A DNA stretch of 5,501 bases from Acidobacteriota bacterium (GTDB lineage: Bacteria > Acidobacteriota > Thermoanaerobaculia > Multivoradales > JAHEKO01): contig JAHEKO010000174.1 of assembly GCA_024638355.1 (NCBI GenBank), positions 1 to 5,501 on the forward strand. The letters are read 5' to 3'. The position numbers were made by a program, and so were the translations under genes. Shown here piece by piece: positions 1 through 5,501 of this stretch; position 1 is the first letter of the stretch, and the number at the start of each line of letters is the position of its first letter. Under the pieces are notes generated by a model, which saw nothing but the letters and a program-made list of their open reading frames with translations, made no database searches and was not told the origin of the DNA.

Positions 1-829
1 CCGCGAGTCCCTCGGCACCGATCAGCGCGACCGCGATCGCGATCAGCACCAGCGATAGAGCGGCCGCTACCGAGCGGTCGAACAGCCCGCGGTAGGCGTT
101 GTAGATGGCCAGGGTGAAGGTATTGAACCGCAAGATCGACACGGCCCCGAAGTCCGACACGGTGTAGAGCGCCACCAGTAGCGAGCCGCCGTAGAGCGCC
201 GGACGCAACTGGGGCAGGACGACCCGGAAGAAGGTGCGCCAGCGCCCCGCGCCCAGGCTCCGCGAGCTCTCCTCGTAGGCCGGGTCGAGATCGCGCAGCG
301 CCACCACCAGCAGCAGGAAGATGTAGGGGTAGGTGAAGAGCGCGAGAGCGACGAGTGCGCCGCTCAAGCCGTAGATCGCGTCGCCGACCGCGAACGGCGT
401 CCACGACTCGATCCATCGCGAAACGTAACCGCGCGGGCCCAGGGTCGCGACCAGGGCGAGCGCCGCGACGTACGACGGAAAGACCAGCGGCAGGGAGCCG
501 GCAACCGCCCACGCCCGGCGCCCCGGCAGGTCGGTCCGCGCCACCAACCAGGCCATCGGCAGGGCGATGGCGACCGCCAGCGCGACGACCCCGCCGACCA
601 GCGTCAGGGTGCGGAGGATCAGGCCCACCGTCGAGGGCGCGGCGAGCGTCGATCCGAGCCGCTCGGGACCCGCGCCGAGCGCGCGAATCACGATGTAGAC
701 CAGCGGCGCGTTCACCGCCGCCGCGGTCAGCAGCGCCAGGGAGGCCAGCGCCGGCGGGAAGCGCGGCCCGACTCGCGGCGCCGCCGGTCTCGCCCCGACG
801 GCTCCGGTCGCGACCGTCGACCCGTTCAC
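1..829 (-). CDS. fbpB: Iron(III) ABC transporter permease, FbpB-type (3' end missing)
   Basis: This is an inner-membrane permease subunit that would move iron released by the binding protein into the cytoplasm using a separate ATPase. Reading the minus strand from a GTG at 829 gives 276 residues, open to the window edge. FbpB/SfuB permeases are usually about 500-550 residues with two fused permease halves, so roughly half is seen. Hydrophobic segments lie near residues 27-50, 70-98, 105-131, 152-178, 212-232 and 254-272. The cytoplasmic EAA loop that docks the ATPase is clear at residues 186-211: EES, then the conserved Gly in SLGAG, then VLPQLRPA. The following segment contains SDFGAVSILRFNTF, typical of iron permeases of this group. 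The GTG start overlaps the stop of the binding-protein gene by 4 bp (GTGA, 826-829). No clear Shine-Dalgarno is visible, so coupled translation is likely. The family is confident; iron as substrate is inferred from the neighbour. Confidence 0.88.
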   Translation of the reverse strand, partial: MNGSTVATGAVGARPAAPRVGPRFPPALASLALLTAAAVNAPLVYIVIRALGAGPERLGSTLAAPSTVGLILRTLTLVGGVVALAVAIALPMAWLVARTDLPGRRAWAVAGSLPLVFPSYVAALALVATLGPRGYVSRWIESWTPFAVGDAIYGLSGALVALALFTYPYIFLLLVVALRDLDPAYEESSRSLGAGRWRTFFRVVLPQLRPALYGGSLLVALYTVSDFGAVSILRFNTFTLAIYNAYRGLFDRSVAAALSLVLIAIAVALIGAEGLA

Positions 830-1839
830 CGCATCAGGCCGCTGGCGCCGATCGCTTCGAGGGTCGGCTCGAGCGCCCGCGACACCCGAGCGAAATCGAC
901 ATCGGGCGAGGCGAGCCCGGCGAGCGGCAGCAGGCTGGGGGCGGCTTCGATGCCGGCGACCAGCGGGTATTCGAGGGTCTCCTCGGCGAAGTAGCGCTGG
1001 GCCACGTCGCCGAGCAGATACTCGATCAGAGCGACGGCGCCGGGCGCGGCGCTGACCACTCCGGCGCCCGCCAGGTTGACGAAACCCGAGGCCGGGCCCT
1101 CGTCCATGAAGAAGTTCCGGGCCGGAGCCTCGGGATCTTCGACGAGCGCCCGCAGCAGGTAGTAATGATTGACCAGCCCCCACTCCACTTCGCCGGCGAT
1201 CACCGCCTGCACGATGGCGCTGTTCTTCGGGTAGGTCGCGGGCTCGTTCGCCGCGATGGCGGTCAGGAGCCGGTCCAGCGCCTCGGCCCCGGCCACGACG
1301 CGGTAGACGGCGAGGTGCGCCTGGAGCGAGCCGTTCGCCGGAGCGATGCCGAAGCGGCCTTTGTACTTCGAGTCGGCGACCGCCTCCAGGCTGCGCGGCA
1401 GGTCGCTCTCGGCGATGAGCTCGGTGTTGTAGACGACGGAGCGTACGCGCCCGGAGAGGCCGACCCAGTCGCCGGCCGGCGAGCGGAAACGCTCCGGCAC
1501 GCGCTGGAGCGCGCCGGCGGGCAGCGGCTTCAGAAGTCCGGCGGCGGCTACCGCGCCGAGAGCCGCCGCGTCCTGCGAGATGAAGACATCCGCCGGGCTG
1601 TTGCCGGCCTCCTCCAGGAGGGTGGCAGCGAGCTCGGCGGTCTCGCCGTAGCGAGCCCGCACCTCGAGACCGCTCGCCGCCTCGAAGCGCTCGAGCAGGG
1701 GACCGATCAAGGACTCGTTGCGGCCCGAGTAGACGACGACCGGATCGGCAACCCCTCGAGAATCCTCGACGTCCGCCGTCTGACAAGCGGCGAGGGTCGC
1801 CCCGAGCATCGCGGCCAGGATCGCGGCCCGCCTCTTCAA
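826..1839 (-). CDS. fbpA: Ferric-iron ABC transporter substrate-binding lipoprotein, FbpA/FutA-type
   Basis: This 337-residue periplasmic binding protein would capture iron and pass it to the permease encoded next. Residues 1-19 form a lipoprotein signal: KRR, a hydrophobic stretch, then the lipobox LAAC with Cys19. The mature part starts with VVVYSGRNESLIGPLLERFE (residues 34-53), the opening strand and helix of the FbpA/FutA class, and continues with SPADVFISQDAAALG (81-95), GRVRSVVYN (130-138) and KYKGRFGIAPANGS (158-171). VNHYY at 223-227 carries the adjacent tyrosines Tyr226-Tyr227, matching the paired Tyr ligands of ferric iron in FbpA. Length fits the family. The start is TTG at 1839, overlapping the stop of the receptor gene by 4 bp (TTGA); no ATG gives the signal peptide. 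Lipid anchoring is less usual for this class in diderms than a soluble periplasmic form. Family is very likely; ferric iron as ligand is likely from the di-Tyr; the symbol is by similarity. Confidence 0.9.
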   Translation of the reverse strand: MKRRAAILAAMLGATLAACQTADVEDSRGVADPVVVYSGRNESLIGPLLERFEAASGLEVRARYGETAELAATLLEEAGNSPADVFISQDAAALGAVAAAGLLKPLPAGALQRVPERFRSPAGDWVGLSGRVRSVVYNTELIAESDLPRSLEAVADSKYKGRFGIAPANGSLQAHLAVYRVVAGAEALDRLLTAIAANEPATYPKNSAIVQAVIAGEVEWGLVNHYYLLRALVEDPEAPARNFFMDEGPASGFVNLAGAGVVSAAPGAVALIEYLLGDVAQRYFAEETLEYPLVAGIEAAPSLLPLAGLASPDVDFARVSRALEPTLEAIGASGLMR

Positions 1840-4097
1840 CGACCGAACCCCCAGTCGATACCGAAGAGCACGGAGCGCGGCAGGCCGGGCCGTGCGCCGT
1901 GCGGACGGCGCGCCACCATGAAGGTCTCGTCGGTCAGGTTGCGCACCTGAACGAAGAGCTCGAGGTTGTCGCGCAGGCGGAAGTCGAGGGCCAGATCCGC
2001 GATCAGCCGATCCTCGATCGCGCTGTCGGGCGGAATCGCTCCCTGGCCCGGCCGGCTACGCATGGTGTCGGTGTAGTTGAGCATCAGGTGGGCGGCCCAG
2101 CGATCGCCGATATAGCTACCGTTGACGGTCAGCTGGTGATGCGGCAGGTAGGGCAGCTCGTCGCCGCGCCGCACCGCGGGCGCCCAGTCGGCGAAAGAGG
2201 TCTCGAAGCTGCTGAGGAACCGGGCGCTGGTGTAGGTGTAGGCGATCCGCACCGGGATCAGGGCCGAGCCGCCGACGGCGCGGCCGAGGTCGTAGTCGAC
2301 CAGGGCCTCGAGCCCGAAGACCTCCACCTCGCCGCCGTTGAAGGGGTCGCCCGTGCCCTCCCCGCCGCCGGCCAGGGTGTCGCGACCGAGCAGGTTGTCG
2401 TAGTCGCTGTAGAAGCCGACCAGCCGGCCGGAGAGGTCGCGCCCACCGAAGTTGGCGCCGAGCTCGTAGTTGAGGCTCTCCTCGTTGTCGACCTCGTCGG
2501 ACTTGCCCGCTCCGGGCGGCGCGAAGCCCTTGTGGATACCGCCGAACAGGATCCAGGCGTCGCCGGCCCGGTAGCTGACGCCGAGCCCCGGCAGCACGAC
2601 GCGGGTGCCGTTCTCTCGAACCGTCAGATTCTCGCCGGCGCGCGACGGGTCGCTCCGGCCGTAGTCCTCGCGCCTGAAGTCGATGTCCTCGACCCTCACG
2701 CCGGGGCTCAGAGTCCAGCGGGCGAGGCGAATCTCGTCGCGCACGAAGAAAGAGATCGCTTCGGCGGCGCTGACGCGGTTCGACTGGCTCCCCGGAGCGC
2801 CTCGCACTTCGCCGGTCAGGAAGCCTTCGACCATGTTCCACGCATCCTCTTCCTGGAAGCGGTCCTCTTCGTCGCGATGGAAGCGCAGTCCGAACTGCAC
2901 GGCGTGACCGACCGCGCCCGCGGTCAGATCGAGCCCGGCGAGGAGGTCGACGCCCTCGCCGAAGTAGTCACGGCGGTTGTTGCGGATCTTGAACCCGCCG
3001 GTCACCTCGTCGAGCTCGCCGCGCAGGATGGCGAGCTCGGTCGGATAGAGCTCGGGGAAATCGAGGACGCTCGACAGCCCGACACCGGCAATGCTCTGGC
3101 CTTTGTGCCAATTCCGGTAGAAGTCGTTGCGATAGAGGGTGGCGGTCGCCCGGAAGCCCGAGCTCGGCTGCAGGTAGTAGCGCACCTGGAGCTGCTCGTG
3201 CTCGCTATCGATGAAGTCGCGCTGAGAAGCGGCGTAGCGGCGGTACGGGGTGCGCTCGAAGTCCTCCCGGGTGAGACCGAGGTAGGTCTCGTCGCCAAAC
3301 TGCTCGGTGAAACCGAGCTTGAGCTCCACCGCCTGGTAGACGCTGGCGTCGGAGCGCGAACCGAACCGCAGCTTCGCCAGGTAGTCCCCGAGATCGACGC
3401 CGGTCGGACCGCCGCCGTCGAGATCCTTGAAGCCGGCCGAGTCGAGCTGATAGGTCTGCAGCAGCCAGCCGAAGCGCTCACTCGAGCCGCCGACGTCGGC
3501 GTTCAGGCGCAGGGTCTCGTGATCGCCATAGGCCAGGTTCACCGAGCCCGAGAAACCGCCCGGAATGTCGCGGGAGACCAGATTGATGACCCCGCCGTTC
3601 GTATAGGGCCCCTGGGTGATCGAGCTCGAGCCCTTCCGCACCTCGAGCGAGGCCATGCGGCCGGCGGTCGGTACGTAGTAGGCGGAGGGGGCGGCGTAGG
3701 GCGCGGGCGCGATGAGCACGCCGTCTTCGAGCAGGGTGATCTTCGAGCTGCGCTCGACTCCGGTACCGCGCATGCCGATGTTCGGGCGCAGACCGAACCC
3801 CTCCTCCTCCTGGATGTTGACTCCCGGAACCTGGCGCAGGACGCGATGCAGGTCGGAGTGATCGTGCTTCTCCAGCTCGGTCTCGCCGAGGAAGGTCGCC
3901 GAGCCCGGGATGGCGTCGATCCGCTCCGGTCCGCCGGTCACCGTCACGCTCTCGAAGACCACGGAGGGATCGACCTCGGCTTCGGGGTCGGCGGGCTCGG
4001 TGGCCGGCTCCGTCGCTCCGATCGCCGCCGCGAAGAGCACCAGCACAAGAAGACACCCCGCACTCGCAGGCGGCCGGATCATCGAAAGCGGGCTCAT
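1836..4097 (-). CDS. TonB-dependent outer-membrane receptor, FecA-like
   Basis: This 753-residue outer-membrane gated barrel imports a ferric chelate with energy from TonB-ExbBD. A signal peptide spans residues 1-28 (hydrophobic LLVLVLFAAAIGA, likely cut before TEP). An acidic, Pro-rich linker leads to a TonB-box-like strand, ESVTVTG (49-55). The plug covers about 56-177: LHRVLRQVPGVNIQ, RPNIGMRGTG, LLEDGVLIAPAPY, LEVRKGSSSITQGP and NGGVINLVSRD, a pattern recalling FecA. The barrel runs from about 181 to 753 and ends in an aromatic-rich strand, VLFGIDWGFGR. There is no N-terminal STN signalling domain, so it should not drive a FecIR-type sigma cascade. The ATG at 4097 is chosen to give the full signal peptide; a second ATG five codons later (4082) is an alternative, and neither has a well-spaced Shine-Dalgarno. 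It is the first gene of the operon and overlaps the binding-protein gene by 4 bp. The receptor call is near certain; the ligand (ferric citrate or a siderophore) is unproven. Confidence 0.95.
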   Translation of the reverse strand: MSPLSMIRPPASAGCLLVLVLFAAAIGATEPATEPADPEAEVDPSVVFESVTVTGGPERIDAIPGSATFLGETELEKHDHSDLHRVLRQVPGVNIQEEEGFGLRPNIGMRGTGVERSSKITLLEDGVLIAPAPYAAPSAYYVPTAGRMASLEVRKGSSSITQGPYTNGGVINLVSRDIPGGFSGSVNLAYGDHETLRLNADVGGSSERFGWLLQTYQLDSAGFKDLDGGGPTGVDLGDYLAKLRFGSRSDASVYQAVELKLGFTEQFGDETYLGLTREDFERTPYRRYAASQRDFIDSEHEQLQVRYYLQPSSGFRATATLYRNDFYRNWHKGQSIAGVGLSSVLDFPELYPTELAILRGELDEVTGGFKIRNNRRDYFGEGVDLLAGLDLTAGAVGHAVQFGLRFHRDEEDRFQEEDAWNMVEGFLTGEVRGAPGSQSNRVSAAEAISFFVRDEIRLARWTLSPGVRVEDIDFRREDYGRSDPSRAGENLTVRENGTRVVLPGLGVSYRAGDAWILFGGIHKGFAPPGAGKSDEVDNEESLNYELGANFGGRDLSGRLVGFYSDYDNLLGRDTLAGGGEGTGDPFNGGEVEVFGLEALVDYDLGRAVGGSALIPVRIAYTYTSARFLSSFETSFADWAPAVRRGDELPYLPHHQLTVNGSYIGDRWAAHLMLNYTDTMRSRPGQGAIPPDSAIEDRLIADLALDFRLRDNLELFVQVRNLTDETFMVARRPHGARPGLPRSVLFGIDWGFGR

Positions 4098-4239
4098 CTC
4101 TCGGGTCGTGGTGTCCGGGTCGTGATGTCAGGCTCTTCGGCGGGCGCCGGAAACGGGGCGGAATGCCGGACCGGCGATTCTGGACAGTTTTGGTCCTCTT
4201 TGTCAACGACGCCGACGATTCCCTTGATCCACGCCGCCG
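4098..4239. other. Divergent intergenic region
   Basis: This 142-bp gap separates the iron operon from the PGPGW-type gene. It holds the predicted minus-strand promoter and the short dyad described with it. A weak plus-strand candidate overlaps that promoter: TTGTCA (4200-4205), 17 bp, then CTTGAT (4223-4228). It would place the start of transcription almost at the 4240 GTG, which would favour either a near-leaderless message or the 4261 start. No RNA gene, riboswitch or recognisable Fur box was seen. Confidence 0.5.
4177..4206 (-). promoter_or_regulatory. Predicted sigma70-type promoter of the receptor-binding protein-permease operon
   Basis: Read on the minus strand, a perfect -35 box TTGACA (4206-4201) is followed after 18 bp by CAGAAT (4182-4177), which matches four of six bases of TATAAT. 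It sits 80-110 bp upstream of the receptor ATG, leaving a 5' leader of roughly 70 bases. The spacer holds a short dyad, GGAC-N7-GTCC (4182-4196), which could be an operator. No recognisable Fur box (GATAATGATAATCATTATC-like) was found in 4098-4239. The perfect -35 is the main support; the -10 is weak. Confidence 0.4.
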
Positions 4240-4572
4240 GTGGCGGTAGCTTCCCACCCGGTGGCAGTCGAAAACGAGAGCCACGAGCCCGGAGGGGCGC
4301 CCGATCCGGCCGCGCGGTCGAGGCCGCCGCTTGCCGCCTGGAAACGGATCCTCCTCTTCGTCGCCGGGTGGACCGTCCTCCTGGTCGGCGTCGCCGGCCT
4401 CGTCCTGCCGGGGATTCAGGGGATTCTGACCATCCTCCTGGGGGCGGCGATCCTCTCGCTGGTCAGCGAGACCATCTACCGCCTGCTGCGCCGCCTGCTC
4501 GCGCGCTGGCCGTGGCTAATGGAGCCCTTCGACCGCTGGCGCCAGAAGCTCCACCGCTGGCTCCACCGCTAA
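4240..4572 (+). CDS. Small inner-membrane protein, PGPGW-type (putative)
   Basis: This is a 110-residue protein of unknown function. The first 33 residues are hydrophilic and probably cytoplasmic. A membrane hairpin follows: segment one about 36-56 (WKRILLFVAGWTVLLVGVAG), a tight turn at LPGIQG (56-61), and segment two about 62-76 (ILTILLGAAILSLV). The tail is strongly basic (RLLRRLLARW and RQKLHRWLHR). The GW-x(4)-VG-x(3)-LVLPG-x(3)-LTILLG-x(3)-L pattern resembles the PGPGW family of small two-helix membrane proteins, though the PGPGW core is degenerate here; the YbaN/DUF454 family is a less likely alternative. The start is GTG at 4240; a second in-frame GTG at 4261 is possible, and neither has a clear Shine-Dalgarno. 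The gene is divergent from the iron operon and converges on citrate synthase. Its stop codon lies inside the palindromic element. Codon use agrees with the neighbours, so the gene is probably real; the family call is moderate. Confidence 0.72.
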   Translation: MAVASHPVAVENESHEPGGAPDPAARSRPPLAAWKRILLFVAGWTVLLVGVAGLVLPGIQGILTILLGAAILSLVSETIYRLLRRLLARWPWLMEPFDRWRQKLHRWLHR

Positions 4573-4670
4573 TTCGGGGACAGGTTAACTATTTCGGTCA
4601 ACCTTACAGGCAGCACGCGCACCGCCTGTAAGGTTGACCGAAATAGTTAACCTGTCCCCGAATTAGCGGT
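4565..4670. repeat. Perfect 47-bp inverted repeat (BIME/REP-like palindromic element) between convergent genes
   Basis: The left arm 4565-4611 and right arm 4624-4670 are exact reverse complements over 47 bp, separated by 12 nt (AGCACGCGCACC, 4612-4623). Pairing stops at both outer ends (4564/4671). The element fills the complete gap between the two convergent genes and includes both TAA stop codons (4570-4572 plus strand; 4665-4663 minus strand), each preceded by the same CGC codon. Each arm is about 49% G+C, against about two thirds in flanking genes. Within each arm, GGTTAAC (4583-4589) and GTCAACC (4597-4603) form a smaller hairpin with one mismatch and a 7-nt loop, mirrored at 4632-4652. 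This fits two REP-like units in inverted orientation. No transposase is present, so any mobility would be in trans, for example by a Y1 (HUH) REP-associated transposase; that is inference. Confidence 0.9.
4565..4670. terminator. Possible bidirectional transcript end for the convergent genes
   Basis: The long hairpin would form in transcripts from either direction at the 3' ends of the PGPGW-type gene and gltA. It could end transcription or protect both mRNAs from 3' exonucleases. There is no U-run directly after the stem on either strand, so it is not a canonical intrinsic terminator. The role is inferred from position and pairing only. Confidence 0.35.
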
Positions 4671-5501
4671 CGTCGATGGGGACGAAGGCGCGCTCGGTCT
4701 CGCCGGTGTAGATCTGACGCGGGCGATGGATCTTGCCGCTCTCGTTGCGCATCTCCATCCAGTGAGCGACCCACCCGGGCAGACGTCCGAGGGCGAACAT
4801 CACGGTGAACATGTTGGTGGGAATCCCCATCGCGCGGTAGATGATGCCGCTGTAGAAGTCGACGTTCGGGTAGAGCTTGCGCTCGACGAAGTAGCCGTCC
4901 TCGAGCGCGACCTCTTCGAGGTTCCTGGCGATGTCGAGCAGCGGATCGCTCACCCCGAGCTGCTCGAGCACCTGGTCGGCCGATTTCTTGAGTAGCTTGG
5001 CGCGCGGGTCGAAGTTCTTGTAGACCCGGTGGCCGAAGCCCATCAAACGGAAGTCGTCGTCCTTGTTTTTGGCCTTGTCGACGTACTTCTTGTAGTTGCT
5101 GCCATCGGCCTGGATCTGCTGCAGCATCTCGATGACCTTCTGGTTGGCGCCGCCGTGGAGCGGGCCCCAGAGCGCGTTGATGCCGGCCGAGATCGAGGCG
5201 AAGATGTTGGCCTGGCTGCTGCCGACCATGCGCACCGTCGAGGTGCTGCAGTTCTGCTCGTGATCCGCGTGGAGCACCAGCAGCATGTTCAGCGCGTCGG
5301 TCAGCACCCTCGGCACCTCGAAGGGCTCGGCCGGAACCGCGAACATCATGTACAGGAAGTTCTCGCAGTACGAGAGGTTGTTGTTGGGATAGATGAACGG
5401 CTGGCCGATCGACTTCTTGTAGGAGAACGCCGCGATCGTCTTCGCCTTGGCCAGCAGCCGGATCACGTTGAGATCGTGATCCTCCTCGCCTTTCGCCTCC
5501 G
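4663..5501 (-). CDS. gltA: Citrate synthase, GltA-type (5' end missing)
   Basis: This enzyme condenses oxaloacetate with acetyl-CoA to citrate, the entry step of the TCA cycle, in the cytoplasm. The frame is open to the right edge; 278 residues of the usual about 430 are seen, so the N-terminal third is missing. The GTG at 5466 is an internal Val, because the frame continues upstream with [11 protein letters not shown]. All three catalytic residues are present: His in GPLHGGAN (codon 5157-5155), His in GFGHRVYK (5031-5029) and Asp in PNVDFYSG (4860-4858), matching His264, His305 and Asp362 of E. coli Glt[15 protein letters not shown] and HRPRQIYTG are also typical of the hexameric-type enzymes. 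The residue matching E. coli Cys206, near the NADH site, is Ala here (VPAEPFEVP). The C terminus FVPIDDR is of normal length. The stop lies in the right arm of the palindrome. No promoter is visible, as the 5' end is outside the window. Confidence 0.97.
   Translation of the reverse strand, partial: EAKGEEDHDLNVIRLLAKAKTIAAFSYKKSIGQPFIYPNNNLSYCENFLYMMFAVPAEPFEVPRVLTDALNMLLVLHADHEQNCSTSTVRMVGSSQANIFASISAGINALWGPLHGGANQKVIEMLQQIQADGSNYKKYVDKAKNKDDDFRLMGFGHRVYKNFDPRAKLLKKSADQVLEQLGVSDPLLDIARNLEEVALEDGYFVERKLYPNVDFYSGIIYRAMGIPTNMFTVMFALGRLPGWVAHWMEMRNESGKIHRPRQIYTGETERAFVPIDDR

Noticed and set aside
355..1950. A 531-codon plus-strand open frame
   Set aside because: It is Arg/Pro/Ser-rich and antisense to clear permease, binding-protein and receptor genes; it is a composition shadow.
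4098..4239. Fur-box search upstream of the iron operon
   Set aside because: No stretch approaches the Fur consensus by eye; only an unrelated short dyad is present.
3478..4284. A 268-codon minus-strand frame overlapping the receptor's 5' end
   Set aside because: It is out of frame with the receptor and Arg-rich without a domain, while the receptor frame has signal peptide and plug motifs over the same bases.
1899..4631. A 910-codon open frame on the plus strand opposite the receptor gene
   Set aside because: It is antisense to a receptor with a complete signal peptide, plug and barrel. Its translation is low-complexity in Ala, Val, Glu and Gly without recognisable domains, as expected for a G+C-rich antisense frame.
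4565..4670. CRISPR repeat or canonical intrinsic terminator
   Set aside because: There is only one inverted pair with no repeated direct units and spacers, and no U-run follows the stem on either strand.
5464..5466. GTG as the start of citrate synthase
   Set aside because: The frame stays open upstream to the window edge, and the protein would lack the N-terminal third; this GTG encodes an internal Val.
1836..5501. Functional link between citrate synthase and a FecA-like (ferric citrate) receptor
   Set aside because: They are separated by an oppositely oriented gene and the palindromic element, and the receptor's ligand is unknown; adjacency alone does not support co-regulation.

Overview
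The window comes from a G+C-rich (roughly two thirds G+C) diderm bacterium. It carries a TonB-dependent outer-membrane receptor with a signal peptide, a lipoprotein-type solute-binding protein and a large-type (GltA-like) citrate synthase. The phylum cannot be fixed from the sequence alone; Acidobacteriota-like or proteobacterial lineages are both plausible.

Layout. From about 4097 down to base 1 on the minus strand lies one tightly packed iron-uptake operon. Its first gene is a FecA-like TonB-dependent receptor (1836-4097). It overlaps by 4 bp with an FbpA/FutA-type ferric-iron binding lipoprotein (826-1839), which overlaps by 4 bp with an FbpB-type ABC permease (829 down to the left edge, incomplete). 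The two downstream genes start at the rare codons TTG and GTG, each nested in the preceding stop, which suggests translational coupling. Together the genes make a path from the outer membrane through the periplasm to the inner membrane. The ATPase is not in the window and may lie beyond the left edge. A sigma70-like promoter (perfect TTGACA -35) for this operon lies in the 142-bp divergent gap 4098-4239.

Divergent from the operon, on the plus strand, is a small membrane protein of PGPGW type (4240-4572). It converges on the 3' end of a citrate synthase gene (gltA, minus strand, 4663 to the right edge, 5' end missing).

The most striking object is between these two convergent genes: a perfect 47-bp inverted repeat with a 12-nt spacer (4565-4670). 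It fills the whole intergenic gap and contains both stop codons. Each arm has its own smaller imperfect hairpin, so the whole looks like a pair of head-to-head REP-like units (BIME-like). Its base composition (about 49% G+C per arm) is clearly lower than that of the surrounding genes. It is probably a non-autonomous mobile palindromic element that has settled at the shared 3' end and may act as a two-way transcript end or stabiliser. No other unusual system is visible; the remaining long open frames are G+C-driven shadows.
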